NCBI RefSeq assembly: GCF_000381905.1
Contig: NZ_KB907246.1
Span: forward strand, 124,001 to 188,000
DNA from: Paenibacillus fonticola DSM 21315
GTDB lineage: Bacteria; Bacillota; Bacilli; Paenibacillales; Paenibacillaceae
Direction of reading: 5' to 3'
DNA length: 64,000 bases
The position numbers and the translations under genes are program-made. The notes under the pieces are model-generated. The model made no database searches. It was not told the DNA's origin and was given only the letters and a program-made list of their open reading frames with translations. The first letter of the stretch is position 1; each line of letters opens with the position of its first letter. Shown in pieces: positions 37,025-45,670 of the stretch.

Positions 37025-37477
37025 ATGAAATCTGAGACAGCTCAGTTTGGAAAAGAAGAGACGAAGGACGAGCAGATATATTACTTTTCTAAAGGTATAC
37101 CGGGTTTTGAGGAGCACACCGAATTTATAATGATGGACTTGCCGGATGCTCCTTTCGCTTATTTGCAGTCGGTAAAAGAGAGTCAAATCTCTTTGTTGAT
37201 TACCGATCCTTTTATTTTTTTCCCGAATTATGAATTTGACTTGTCGGAACGTGTCGTGGAAGAACTGAACCTAGGCTCATCGTTTCTGATTCGGTGTATC
37301 GTTACATTAAAGCAGGATGTATCCCAGTCCACGATTAATTTACTGGCTCCCATCGTGTTCAACCTGGAGAATCATACGGCAAGGCAAGTGATTCTTCACT
37401 CATCTGAGTACCAATCACGTCATCTTCTATGGTCTGGGGAGAGCGAATCTTCTCCAGATAATAAGGCGGGTGAATAA
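37025..37477 (+). CDS. fliW: Flagellar assembly factor FliW
   Basis: FliW binds CsrA and flagellin; free FliW relieves CsrA repression of flagellin translation. ATG 37025 follows AAGGAG. The 150-residue product has the family core '[16 protein letters not shown]', '[20 protein letters not shown]' and '[20 protein letters not shown]'. The stop is 1 nt before the csrA start, so the two are translationally coupled. Confidence 0.94.
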   Translation: MKSETAQFGKEETKDEQIYYFSKGIPGFEEHTEFIMMDLPDAPFAYLQSVKESQISLLITDPFIFFPNYEFDLSERVVEELNLGSSFLIRCIVTLKQDVSQSTINLLAPIVFNLENHTARQVILHSSEYQSRHLLWSGESESSPDNKAGE

Positions 37478-37478
37478 A

Positions 37479-37712
37479 ATGCTAGTACTGTCACGTAAGA
37501 AGGGAGAGTCAGTAATAATTCAGGATGAGATTGAGATTACCGTGCTTGGTGTGGAAGGAGATACGGTAAGGATAGGAATCTCAGCGCCGAAAAATGTCGA
37601 TATTTTTCGCAAAGAAATCTATTTGTCGATCCAGGAGGCGAACCGGGAATCAGCCGCTCAATCGGAGGCAGGGATTCACAATTTGCTGCAGCATTTTAAA
37701 AATCCAAAATAA
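37479..37712 (+). CDS. csrA: Carbon storage/flagellin translational regulator CsrA
   Basis: CsrA is an RNA-binding repressor that blocks the flagellin ribosome binding site. The start is ATG 37479 ([20 protein letters not shown]), preceded by AAGGCGGGTG inside the end of fliW. The 77-residue length and '[19 protein letters not shown]' are typical. The flagellin gene directly downstream has a matching binding hairpin in its leader. Confidence 0.96.
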   Translation: MLVLSRKKGESVIIQDEIEITVLGVEGDTVRIGISAPKNVDIFRKEIYLSIQEANRESAAQSEAGIHNLLQHFKNPK

Positions 37713-37737
37713 TTTTTTGTAAATATGCTAAAAGGTC

Positions 37738-37765
37738 TAAAATAGTGAATAGGGTCTGACGATAA
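37738..37765 (+). promoter_or_regulatory. Sigma-D promoter of flagellin
   Basis: TAAA (37738-37741), 16-bp spacer, GACGATAA (37758-37765), one base off the GCCGATAA form. The start point is expected near 37772, giving a ~93-nt leader. Confidence 0.75.
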
Positions 37766-37819
37766 ATATATTAGACGCTATTTCGGAGGGGCGGCCGACC
37801 TTAACGAAAGCAAGCGAAA

Positions 37820-37856
37820 CCACAAGGATGTGGGAACAAACCATTTCAAGGAGGAA
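37820..37856 (+). promoter_or_regulatory. CsrA binding sites in the flagellin leader
   Basis: CCACA-AGGA-TGTGG (37820-37833) is a perfect 5-bp hairpin presenting AGGA in the loop, the classic CsrA target. The second site is the Shine-Dalgarno AAGGAGGAA (37848-37856). The pair matches the two-site arrangement known for Bacillus hag. Confidence 0.8.
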
Positions 37857-37864
37857 ATACTAAA

Positions 37865-39148
37865 ATGAGAATTAACCACAATATTGCTGCATTGAACACG
37901 CACCGTCAATTGGGTGCCAACACAGGCGCATCTTCCAAAAACCTGGAGAAATTGTCTTCCGGTCTTCGTATCAACCGTGCTGGCGATGACGCTGCAGGCT
38001 TGGCGATTTCCGAGAAAATGCGCGGCCAAATCCGCGGTCTGGACATGGCTGCGAAGAACGCTCAAGACGGTATCTCCCTGATTCAAACTGCGGAAGGTGC
38101 TTTGACTGAAACTCACAGCATCCTGCAACGTATGCGTGAACTGGCAGTTCAATCTGCAACTGACACGAATACAGATAGCGACCGTGCTAACCTGCAAAGA
38201 GAAGTTGACCAACTGTCCCAAGAATTGACTCGTATCGGTAAAGATACTGAGTTCAATACGAAGAAATTGTTGGACGGCTCTTTTAGTGGAACGTTCCATA
38301 TCGGTGCTAACGAAGGACAAAATATTTCGTTGAACATCGGAGACCTACGTGGTCTAAACTTGGGTGTAGCTGGAGCAATTAAAAATGAGCAAACAGTGAA
38401 TGTAACAGCAGCTGCAGGAGATGGAAGTAAAATTGCTGATGGCACGTACTCCGTTGTAAAGGGTGCTACTGCTAATGATTATGATTTGAAGGATGCAGAT
38501 GGAAACGTAGTAGCATCTTCGACTGATGGAGGAGAAACTTTTGCTGCTCCAGATGGAACGACTGCAGGTACTGATACAGGTGCAACATTTACATTTACTG
38601 AAAAAGTAACTTCTGGAACAGTGAAAATTGCTGACGGTAAAGCTTCTGGTACTGCAGAGTTTAAAAATGAGCAGTTGCAGGCAGGAGATTACATTGTAAC
38701 TGAGACGCAAATAACAGATAAAAACGGTAATGTTTATGCTACTGTGGATGGGACTGGCAAAGGGTATGAAAATGCTGCTGGTGACACAGTTCTTGAATTA
38801 AATACTGCAGTTGCTACTGGTAAGTCGATTAATATTTCTGTTGGCGGTACAGATATTTCTTCTTCTTCTGCAGCTAGCAAAGCAATCACTACTATAAATA
38901 ACGCTTTGGAAACTGTATCCACAGAGCGTTCCAAACTCGGTGCTTACCAAAACCGTCTGGAGCATACAGTTAACAACTTGGGTGCTTCTTCCGAGAACCT
39001 GTCTGCTGCTGAGTCCCGTATCCGTGATGTGGACATGGCAAAAGAAATGGTTGAGTTCACGAAGAATAACATTCTTACTCAAGCTGCTCAAGCTATGTTG
39101 GCGCAAGCTAACCAACAGCCGCAAGGCGTTCTGCAATTGCTTCGTTAA
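37865..39148 (+). CDS. hag: Flagellin
   Basis: This is the main filament protein, 427 residues. The N-terminus MRINHNIAALNTHRQLGANT and the C-terminal 'LGAYQNRLEHTVNNLGASSE' and 'QAMLAQANQQPQGVLQLLR' are the conserved D0/D1 helices. Residues ~175-345 form a variable, surface-exposed, Gly/Asp/Thr-rich beta insert. Codon choice differs: the conserved ends use ggc, ctg, cgt and ggt, while the insert is A/T-rich (about 38385-38890), suggesting separate evolution of the variable part. Regulated by sigma-D at transcription and CsrA/FliW at translation. A strong terminator follows. Confidence 0.96.
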   Translation: MRINHNIAALNTHRQLGANTGASSKNLEKLSSGLRINRAGDDAAGLAISEKMRGQIRGLDMAAKNAQDGISLIQTAEGALTETHSILQRMRELAVQSATDTNTDSDRANLQREVDQLSQELTRIGKDTEFNTKKLLDGSFSGTFHIGANEGQNISLNIGDLRGLNLGVAGAIKNEQTVNVTAAAGDGSKIADGTYSVVKGATANDYDLKDADGNVVASSTDGGETFAAPDGTTAGTDTGATFTFTEKVTSGTVKIADGKASGTAEFKNEQLQAGDYIVTETQITDKNGNVYATVDGTGKGYENAAGDTVLELNTAVATGKSINISVGGTDISSSSAASKAITTINNALETVSTERSKLGAYQNRLEHTVNNLGASSENLSAAESRIRDVDMAKEMVEFTKNNILTQAAQAMLAQANQQPQGVLQLLR

Positions 39149-39162
39149 GATTTACAGAAGTG

Positions 39163-39197
39163 AAAGAGATCTTAGAATTTCTAAGGTCTCTTTTTTT
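39163..39197 (+). terminator. Terminator of flagellin
   Basis: AAAGAGATCTTAG pairs with CTAAGGTCTCTTT (one wobble), followed by a T run. Confidence 0.88.
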
Positions 39198-39223
39198 CTA
39201 TCAACAGGATTACAGGTGATGAC

Positions 39224-39592
39224 ATGGAAGCGTACGTAGAAGTCATGAGAAGGACAGTTGAGTTATCGGAGACATGCATTGAAGGACTTCAGTATGTCAG
39301 TATTCGGCTGGATGAAGGTATGATGGAAGAAACTTTGTATTTGCTTGAAGATATTGTGTATGGTTTTTGTCAAATTGTTAATTCTACTCAGCTTTTAGAT
39401 TCATGTATTATAGATGATCATTTTTCGGTAATTACAAATAGTATAGAGAAGTCGTTGGATGATATTGTATCGGCTTACGAATCTAATAATTTGTATTTAG
39501 CTTCTAATGAGATAAATCATAGATTGTTGCCATTCTTTCAATCCTGGAATAATGAATTGGCCTATGTTTTCAAAAATTATATATTGTCATGA
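39224..39592 (+). CDS. Small helical protein between flagellin and fliB, unknown
   Basis: ATG 39224 follows GGTGAT. The 122-residue acidic product is predicted all-helical, beginning MEAYVEVMRRTVELSETCIE, with 'EETLYLLEDIVYGFCQIVNS' and 'SIEKSLDDIVSAYESNNLYL'. The size, helical build and location resemble flagellar chaperones such as FliS or FliT, but I do not recognise the family. It may belong with FliB or flagellin handling (inference). It is downstream of the hag terminator, so it depends on readthrough or an unseen promoter. Confidence 0.7.
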   Translation: MEAYVEVMRRTVELSETCIEGLQYVSIRLDEGMMEETLYLLEDIVYGFCQIVNSTQLLDSCIIDDHFSVITNSIEKSLDDIVSAYESNNLYLASNEINHRLLPFFQSWNNELAYVFKNYILS

Positions 39593-39621
39593 GGAATCTC
39601 CTTCATTAACTCGACAACAAT

Positions 39622-39629
39622 GCCGATAA
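39622..39629 (+). promoter_or_regulatory. Possible sigma-D -10 element before fliB
   Basis: GCCGATAA (39622-39629) is a perfect -10, 40 nt before fliB. At 14-16 bp spacing the -35 is poor (no TAAA), so activity is uncertain. Confidence 0.45.
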
Positions 39630-39668
39630 TTCTAAAAAAGAGCTTTTAAACTAAAGGAGACAACTAGG

Positions 39669-40910
39669 ATGACAAAAACGAGAGCTATGTTGGTTCCTGC
39701 CTATATGCAGCAATTTTCTTGCATTGGCTCCTCCTGTGAGGATACGTGTTGTGTTGGCTGGCAGGTATCGATCGATCGGGACACCTATAAAAAATACAAT
39801 AAAATTCGATCAAAAATCAAGCCGGCATTGGATAAGCATATTAAACGAAATCGCTCCAGCAAAGATAACGAGGATTATGCAAAAATAGATATGAATTCAA
39901 GCCTTTCATGTCCGCTGTTGAATGAAGAAAAACTTTGCAGCGTACAGTTAACACTAGGTGAGTCATACCTATCTAACACTTGCGCTACATATCCGAGAGT
40001 ATCTAATGTTGTAAACGGGATTCTCGAGAAAGCGGCCACGATGTCTTGTCCTGAGGCTGCTCGCCTGGCCCTGTTTAATCCCGATGGCATAGAGTTTAAT
40101 GAGACGGAGGAGGCTATAGATATCCGAAATGCCATTAAAAAGAAAATAGATACTGCACGAATAGGAGAGCAAGCTCAACTGCGTCAATATTTCTGGGAAT
40201 TGCGGATTTTCTCTATTCAAGTATTGCAGAATCGTAATCACAGCTTGCAGGAAAGACTTATTTTGCTCGGCATGTTCTATCAGAAGGTAGAACAATATGT
40301 GCAGGCTGAACAAATTGAGGAAATACCCCGGTTGATAGCTTCCTATTCCGGTATTGTTAATGGAAGCAGCTTGACTGATTTTTTAGCTGACATTCCGGTT
40401 TTGTCAACCATCCAGATGGAACTGCTTAAGAATTTAGTTGATACACGGATAATCGGGGGGGTCCGAAGTCAGCGCTATATGGATTGTTTTAGAGAGTTTA
40501 TGTATGGCATCCAGTACACGAAAGACGATTCGGCTCAAGAGATTTCGAAGCGTTATCAAGCTGCTTACGAGACATATTATCTGCCTTTCATGAATCAGCA
40601 TGAATACGTTCTGGAAAACTATCTTGTTAATTACGTGTATATCCATCTCTTTCCTTTAGGTAATGGAAATGAGGTGTTTGAAGAATATATTATGCTGGTT
40701 ATCCACTATGCAATGATCAAAATGCATTTGATCGGAATGGTCGGATATCATAAAGAGAGCTTTAGTTTAGACCACGTCATCAAGCTGATCCAATCCTTTG
40801 CCAAGACGGTTGAACATAATTCAGGGTTTTTAAAAACAGTGAGAGAACTGCTGCGTAAAAATGAGTATAATTCGATGGCATATATGGCGATTTTAATTAA
40901 AAACAACTAA
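39669..40910 (+). CDS. fliB: Flagellin lysine-N-methylase FliB
   Basis: FliB methylates lysines on flagellin. The start is ATG 39669 after AAAGGAG. The 413-residue product has the family's N-terminal Cys cluster 'CIGSSCEDTCCVGWQVSID' and a further Cys region 'LSCPLLNEEKLCSVQ', likely ligands of an iron-sulfur or metal centre. A long helical C-terminal domain follows. The location just after flagellin fits. A terminator follows the stop. Confidence 0.88.
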   Translation: MTKTRAMLVPAYMQQFSCIGSSCEDTCCVGWQVSIDRDTYKKYNKIRSKIKPALDKHIKRNRSSKDNEDYAKIDMNSSLSCPLLNEEKLCSVQLTLGESYLSNTCATYPRVSNVVNGILEKAATMSCPEAARLALFNPDGIEFNETEEAIDIRNAIKKKIDTARIGEQAQLRQYFWELRIFSIQVLQNRNHSLQERLILLGMFYQKVEQYVQAEQIEEIPRLIASYSGIVNGSSLTDFLADIPVLSTIQMELLKNLVDTRIIGGVRSQRYMDCFREFMYGIQYTKDDSAQEISKRYQAAYETYYLPFMNQHEYVLENYLVNYVYIHLFPLGNGNEVFEEYIMLVIHYAMIKMHLIGMVGYHKESFSLDHVIKLIQSFAKTVEHNSGFLKTVRELLRKNEYNSMAYMAILIKNN

Positions 40911-40930
40911 ATTCTGATTGTAAACTTTAG

Positions 40931-40967
40931 ATAAGCTTCTCATTTCGAATGAGTGGCTTATTTATTT
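40931..40967 (+). terminator. Terminator of fliB
   Basis: ATAAGC..CTCATT (40931-40944) pairs with AATGAG..GCTTAT (40948-40961), with a 2-nt internal bulge, followed by a T-rich tail. Confidence 0.75.
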
Positions 40968-41000
40968 TGGAGAACCCTCTTTACTTTTTGGCAATAGTAT

Positions 41001-41027
41001 TAAGCTCTGATGTTTTTTAACCGATAT
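41001..41027 (+). promoter_or_regulatory. Sigma-D promoter of flaG-fliD-fliS-fliT
   Basis: TAAG (41001-41004), 15-bp spacer, ACCGATAT (41020-41027). It lies 37 bp before flaG. Confidence 0.75.
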
Positions 41028-41063
41028 ATATACTAATCTAATATTGAACCGGAGGGTTGATTA

Positions 41064-41444
41064 ATGAAACCAGAGGTAGCACTATCCGGGAGAACACCGT
41101 TGGTAAATGGCACTCATAACTACTCCCCCACTAGGAAGGAAGCCATAGAATCTGTTCAACGTATTACAAATGAGGGTCATGTCATTCGCCTTGAACGCCA
41201 GGGTGAGTATATCTCGCTTGGTGAAGAACAACTCATTAAGGCAATTGATCGGGCAGTAAAGGCGCTTGAAGGGCCAAACACTTCATTTGAAGTGAGTGTT
41301 CATCAGCAGACAAATTCCATTATGGTCAAGGTTTTAAATAAGGAAACGGGGGAATTAATTCGTGAAATTCCGCCGGAGAAGACACTGGATCTGGTTGCGA
41401 AGATGATGGAAATTGCCGGAATACTCATTGATGAACGTATTTAG
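41064..41444 (+). CDS. flaG: FlaG family protein (YvyC)
   Basis: The 126-residue product has the FlaG core: 'TSFEVSVHQQTNSIMVKVLN' and 'GELIREIPPEKTLDLVAKMM'. FlaG affects filament length in some bacteria. ATG 41064 follows CGGAGG. It is the first gene of a four-gene sigma-D operon, 24 nt before fliD. Confidence 0.9.
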   Translation: MKPEVALSGRTPLVNGTHNYSPTRKEAIESVQRITNEGHVIRLERQGEYISLGEEQLIKAIDRAVKALEGPNTSFEVSVHQQTNSIMVKVLNKETGELIREIPPEKTLDLVAKMMEIAGILIDERI

Positions 41445-41468
41445 AATGCATTTAAGGAGGTTATCGGA

Positions 41469-42941
41469 TTGAGAGTAACAGGTTTAGCTTCAGGTATGGA
41501 TATCGATAGTATTGTTAAACAAATGATGGCAGCCAAGAGAGTTCCATTGGATAAGCTGTCCCAACAGAAACAGACGCTTGAATGGAAGCGGGATTTCTAC
41601 CGGCAGATTAACAGTCAAATGGTAGACTTTCGTAATAATAAATTATGGAATTACATGAAGGGCGCACAGTTGAATCCGTATAAGTCGGAGGTAACTGGAG
41701 ATAAAGACGCTATTAGTGTTAAAGCGACTACAGGGGCTAATCAGGTCAATATGACCGTGGAAGTGGAACAACTGGCTACGCAGCGGTCGAAGACAAGTGT
41801 GGATAGTTTGGGACCTGGTGTCACGAAACATTCTACATTAGGCAGGTTGGATGCAGGAGCTCCCAATGAGCTTGTTCTTACTGTTTCACGCCCTGGAAGT
41901 GACCCGGTGGAGCTGAAGTTCTCCAAAGGCGAGAGCATCGATTCTGTTATTCGTAAAATTAATGGTGACTCGAAAGCTAATGTGACGGCTTCATTAGATG
42001 AAGCTACCGGTAAGATTACTCTAAAATCTAAAGAATATGGGAACACAGATGTTGAGTTCTCCGGAAATTTAACTGATGTATTTAAGTTAACTGGTGCTTA
42101 CGAAGGCGGGGACAAGGCAGAGGTTAACATTAATGGCCAACCACTGGAGTATAATAGCAACACGTTTACAGTCAACGGGGTAGAGATTACTTTGCTGGCC
42201 GAGACGGAGGCTGGTAAACCGGCAAACATCGTCTCTAAGGTGGATTCTACAAAAATTATGGAGACTATTAAATCTTTTATCAGTGATTATAATTCGCTGC
42301 TAGAAACGATTAATGGTAAACTTAATGAAGAGCGTTACCGTAATTTCCCACCGCTCACAGATGAACAGAAAGCTGATATGAAGGAAGACGATATTAAAAG
42401 GTGGACGGAAAGGGCGCAAAGCGGTTTGCTGCGCGGTGACGAAATTTTAAGCAAAGCGGTTTGGAATATGCGTGAAGCCGTCATTAGCGCAGGTGTGAAA
42501 GGAACTTCGATTAATTTGAGTTCGATTGGCATTACCACTGGGCAGTATTATGAGAATGGCAAATTAGTTCTCGATGAGATGGGCGAAGAAAAGCTTAAGA
42601 GAGCGATTGAAGAAAATCCGGACGAGGTATTAGAGTTATTTATCGGAGCGGATGGGAACGGCGGTTTTTTCAATAACCTTTACGAAAATTTAATGGGACC
42701 TTTGGAGGCCATTTCCGAGCGGGCAGGTACCTCTAAATATTCTACCAGCCTGACGGACGCCTATAATACCGAAAGTATAATGGGTAAAGAACTGAAAAGT
42801 ATGAACGATCGTATCGCTACTCTGCAAAGAAGATTGACGACGATGGAACAAAAGTACTATAGTCAATTTACAGCCATGGAAAAGGCGCTTGATAAGTTAA
42901 ATTCACAGTCGGCGAGCTTGGCTAATTTTCTAACGCAATAA
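41469..42941 (+). CDS. fliD: Flagellar filament cap protein FliD
   Basis: FliD caps the growing filament and folds flagellin. The start is TTG 41469 after AAGGAGG, giving MRVTGLASGMDIDSIVKQMM. The 490-residue product has the N-terminal HAP2 signature, a beta-rich middle and C-terminal helices 'MNDRIATLQRRLTTMEQKYY'. Length is typical. Confidence 0.95.
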   Translation: MRVTGLASGMDIDSIVKQMMAAKRVPLDKLSQQKQTLEWKRDFYRQINSQMVDFRNNKLWNYMKGAQLNPYKSEVTGDKDAISVKATTGANQVNMTVEVEQLATQRSKTSVDSLGPGVTKHSTLGRLDAGAPNELVLTVSRPGSDPVELKFSKGESIDSVIRKINGDSKANVTASLDEATGKITLKSKEYGNTDVEFSGNLTDVFKLTGAYEGGDKAEVNINGQPLEYNSNTFTVNGVEITLLAETEAGKPANIVSKVDSTKIMETIKSFISDYNSLLETINGKLNEERYRNFPPLTDEQKADMKEDDIKRWTERAQSGLLRGDEILSKAVWNMREAVISAGVKGTSINLSSIGITTGQYYENGKLVLDEMGEEKLKRAIEENPDEVLELFIGADGNGGFFNNLYENLMGPLEAISERAGTSKYSTSLTDAYNTESIMGKELKSMNDRIATLQRRLTTMEQKYYSQFTAMEKALDKLNSQSASLANFLTQ

Positions 42942-42970
42942 GAACGCTTATTAGGAGTGAGTGCAGCATT

Positions 42971-43366
42971 ATGATTACATCTCCCTATGACAAATACAGA
43001 CAATCATCAGTTCAGACTTCTACGCCTTCCCAACTACTGCTTATGCTGTATGACGGGGCGATCCGCTTTGTACGGGGCGGAATAGAGGGGATCAAGGAAG
43101 GGGATTACGATAAAGTTAATACTCTGTTAAATAAAGCCCAGTCCATTGTCACTGAACTGACTGTAACCTTGGATTACAGCTATGAAGTCTCAAAAGGTTT
43201 GGCGTCCTTATACGAATATATCAACCATCTGTTAATCGATGCGAATATTAAGAAAACTGCACCTCCTGCTGAAGAAGCGCTCGGCTATCTGCTAGATCTG
43301 CGGGACACATGGGCTCAGGCGGCAAAGCTAGCTGGAGGCGGAGTTCCAGAGAGCAGCAATGGATAA
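42971..43366 (+). CDS. fliS: Flagellin chaperone FliS
   Basis: FliS binds the flagellin C-terminus before export. The 131-residue product starts MITSPYDKYRQSSVQTSTPS, then 'LLLMLYDGAIRFVRGGIEGI', both family hallmarks. It overlaps the next gene by 8 nt. Confidence 0.95.
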   Translation: MITSPYDKYRQSSVQTSTPSQLLLMLYDGAIRFVRGGIEGIKEGDYDKVNTLLNKAQSIVTELTVTLDYSYEVSKGLASLYEYINHLLIDANIKKTAPPAEEALGYLLDLRDTWAQAAKLAGGGVPESSNG

Positions 43367-43694
43367 GTTAATTGGGCAATTGGAGGAACTGAATGAGACG
43401 GTAGTTTGCCGGTTAGAGGAAACCGAATACGAGGAATTGATCGAATTCGTAGACCGCCGCCAGTCCGTTTTGGATGAGATGACAGTGCTTATGCTGAGAA
43501 GTACTCTCACTTCGGCTCAGAAACAACGAATCCAGAAGCTCCTTCAAGATGATGAGCTGATCCGTGGCCGAATGGAGCTATTAAAACAGGAAGCTTCGGA
43601 TTGGCTGCGGCAGAGAGATCAGGCTAAAGTCCAACGGAGCGCCTACGAGTCCGCGTATTCTCAAGACAGTATTCTAATGGATCGCAGAAAATAA
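43359..43694 (+). CDS. fliT: FliT-like flagellar protein
   Basis: The 111-residue helical product starts MDKLIGQLEELNETVVCRLE and overlaps fliS by 8 nt, the usual place of fliT (chaperone for FliD). Sequence similarity within this family is weak, so the name rests mainly on position, size and helical character. Confidence 0.75.
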   Translation: MDKLIGQLEELNETVVCRLEETEYEELIEFVDRRQSVLDEMTVLMLRSTLTSAQKQRIQKLLQDDELIRGRMELLKQEASDWLRQRDQAKVQRSAYESAYSQDSILMDRRK

Positions 43695-43705
43695 TAACAA
43701 ATCAT

Positions 43706-43745
43706 TCCATGTTCGCGTATAATTCAGTGGACATGGATTTTTGTT
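43706..43745 (+). terminator. Candidate terminator of the flaG-fliT operon
   Basis: TCCATGT (43706-43712) pairs with ACATGGA (43731-43737), followed by a T-rich run. Confidence 0.6.
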
Positions 43746-44337
43746 GTTATTCGTCATATCTTAAGAGATAAAATAAATAATATGTATTTATTTGTAGAGA
43801 GCTGTTTGTAGAGATGTGGGGATTTTGTCACAGTGGAAAATGTATTAATCATAATATGTAATGATGGAGAGGATAGGAGCTTTTTGATGCGTATTGCTTC
43901 AGCTGAAATTTTCTCTGGGTTAATTAGTGTAATATTATCTATTGCTATATAAAATGAACTAAAGAACGCGAGGGAATAAAGCGATTCTGAAGAAACGGAG
44001 TGGCCGCCCTTGTTTCCGTAATTTCACTCCATTTGATTTTGTTAAATCAAGAATTCCGGAAACAACAGTGGTCGTAGGAACATTTTACGTACTTACCTAT
44101 AACATCCATTTCAATGGTTTTCTTATATAGATGTATAAGTTTGACCCTAGAATCGAAAAAAATATTTCTAAACTCTGCAAACGATAATTCATAAATAAGG
44201 TAATTACCTGTTTCACCCCTCCCCTTCAAGGTTAATAAAGTACAGGCACAATTCTGCCTATGCTAGCTAATTGGGTCATTCCGCTTTTTGTGACAAGATT
44301 TTACAATAAATTAACAGTAAAACCTTTTCTTTTCCAA
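43746..44337. other. Gene-free stretch with a nested inverted repeat
   Basis: No supported gene. The notable feature is a nested palindrome: TTGTTTCCG (44010-44018) with CGGAAACAA (44057-44065) encloses TTGATTT-TGTT-AAATCAA (44033-44050). A 60-codon minus-strand frame (44047-44229) overlaps it but has no Shine-Dalgarno. Confidence 0.5.
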
Positions 44338-44367
44338 TTGACACTGATTAAGCTGGAGTGGTATAGT
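44338..44367 (+). promoter_or_regulatory. Promoter of the cold-shock gene
   Basis: TTGACA (44338-44343), 18-bp spacer, TATAGT (44362-44367), about 55 bp before the start codon. Confidence 0.75.
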
Positions 44368-44422
44368 CAGAAATGTGAGCTTGCTTCACACTCTTATTTG
44401 ATAATGAAGGGAATGTTAGTGC

Positions 44423-44620
44423 ATGCAAGGTAAAGTGAAATGGTTTAACGCAGAGAAGGGTTATGGATTCATTGAAACTGAAGACGGCGCAGACGTGTTT
44501 GTACACTTCTCAGCTATTCAAACAGATGGTTTCAAGACGCTGGAAGAAGGACAATCTGTAGAGTTCGAGATCGTTGAAGGCGCTCGCGGACCGCAAGCGG
44601 CTAACGTAATCAAATTATAA
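44423..44620 (+). CDS. csp: Cold-shock domain protein
   Basis: This is a 65-residue single-stranded nucleic-acid-binding protein of the CspA/CspB type, with RNP1 'KGYGFIE' and RNP2 'VFVHFSAI'. It is preceded by a good promoter and a ~50-nt leader and followed by a terminator. It acts as an RNA chaperone. Confidence 0.96.
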   Translation: MQGKVKWFNAEKGYGFIETEDGADVFVHFSAIQTDGFKTLEEGQSVEFEIVEGARGPQAANVIKL

Positions 44621-44685
44621 TCATCCGGCAGAGCCGACCTACATATAACGGTACGATGGTTAACAATTGAAGATTCGCTAGCATA

Positions 44686-44721
44686 GGCCCTGGGGGAACC
44701 CGGGGTCTTTATTTTTTATTT
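44686..44721 (+). terminator. Terminator of the cold-shock gene
   Basis: GGCCCTGGG (44686-44694) pairs with CCCGGGGTC (44699-44707), two wobbles, followed by a T-rich tail. Confidence 0.75.
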
Positions 44722-44836
44722 TTCTAACAAGGCTATGGATGCCATTACTGGAAAACGGCCAATTGGCAGCTAGGGTGCTCCTCTTTTTGTCTTTAACAGC
44801 TGTATGGAATTTGAATTAAACATTGCGTTAACACTT

Positions 44837-44866
44837 TTTACATTGCCTTAATACCTGTGGTATAAT
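44837..44866 (+). promoter_or_regulatory. Promoter of hpf
   Basis: TTTACA (44837-44842), 18-bp spacer, perfect TATAAT (44861-44866) with an extended TG-N. It lies 29 bp before the start. Confidence 0.75.
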
Positions 44867-44895
44867 TAGGGTGCAAAGCAAAGGAGGAGTGCCCT

Positions 44896-45453
44896 ATGAA
44901 TTTTAGTATTCGTGGACAGCAAATTGAAGTGACTGAGGCATTGCGAGATTATGTGGACAAGAAGCTCAGTCGACTTGACAAGTACTTTGAAGCACCCCCT
45001 GCCTCAGAAGGCTACGTCACTTTAAGTGTCGTACGCGGCTTGCATACGGTGGAGGTTACAATTCCTCTAACCGGCGTAATGCTTCGCGCTGAGGATCGCA
45101 GTGATGACATGTACGCATCGATAGATGCCGTCGTGGACAAGCTCGAACGCCAAATACGCAAGCATAAAACAAAGATCAACCGTAAATTCCGCCAGGAGGG
45201 CAGTCTGAAGAGCCTGTTCGTGGAGAACGGCAGTGCAGCAGGGGCTGTGGCCGTAGATGAAACGGACAGCGATGACTTGGAAGTCGTTCGTACGAAGCGC
45301 TTTACGATGAAGCCCATGGATGTGGAAGAAGCAATCTTGCAAATGAATATGGTTGGCCATAGTTTCTTTGTATTCTCTAATATCGATACTAAGGAATTAA
45401 ACGTTGTTTACAAACGCAATGATGGGAAGTATGGTTTGATCGAACAGGATTAG
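44896..45453 (+). CDS. hpf: Ribosome hibernation promoting factor, long form
   Basis: Hpf dimerises 70S ribosomes into 100S particles in slow growth. The 185-residue long form has the N-terminal HPF/YfiA domain (MNFSIRGQQIEVTEALRDYV; 'VEVTIPLTGVMLRAEDRSDD') and the C-terminal dimerisation domain ('RFTMKPMDVEEAILQMNMVG', 'NVVYKRNDGKYGLIE'). ATG 44896 follows AAAGGAGGA. As in Bacillus, secA and prfB follow. Confidence 0.96.
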   Translation: MNFSIRGQQIEVTEALRDYVDKKLSRLDKYFEAPPASEGYVTLSVVRGLHTVEVTIPLTGVMLRAEDRSDDMYASIDAVVDKLERQIRKHKTKINRKFRQEGSLKSLFVENGSAAGAVAVDETDSDDLEVVRTKRFTMKPMDVEEAILQMNMVGHSFFVFSNIDTKELNVVYKRNDGKYGLIEQD

Positions 45454-45522
45454 TACAACGTATCCAATCGTGACGATTGTATGAATGAGAGTGGTAATTC
45501 TTGCAATTGAACTTAAGGACAC

Positions 45523-45556
45523 GAGCCTTATCCGCCCGCGGATAAGGCTCTTTATT
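45523..45556 (+). terminator. Terminator of hpf
   Basis: GAGCCTTATCCG pairs with CGGATAAGGCTC across a short loop, followed by TTTATTC. Confidence 0.88.
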
Positions 45557-45602
45557 CATAAATTGGTGCGGCAGGCTGGCGCTAGGAACGTACTGGAGTG
45601 TG

Positions 45603-45631
45603 TTGCGGCATGCCATACAAACTGTTACAAT
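45603..45631 (+). promoter_or_regulatory. Promoter of secA
   Basis: TTGCGG (45603-45608), 17-bp spacer, TACAAT (45626-45631), about 40 bp before the start codon. Confidence 0.6.
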
Positions 45632-45670
45632 TTAGGTAAATCATTTGTTTTGCCGTGAAAGGGGTTAACT

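Noticed and set aside
44047-44229. Small minus-strand gene before csp
   Set aside because: No ribosome binding site, and it overlaps the inverted repeat; the protein has no recognisable pattern.
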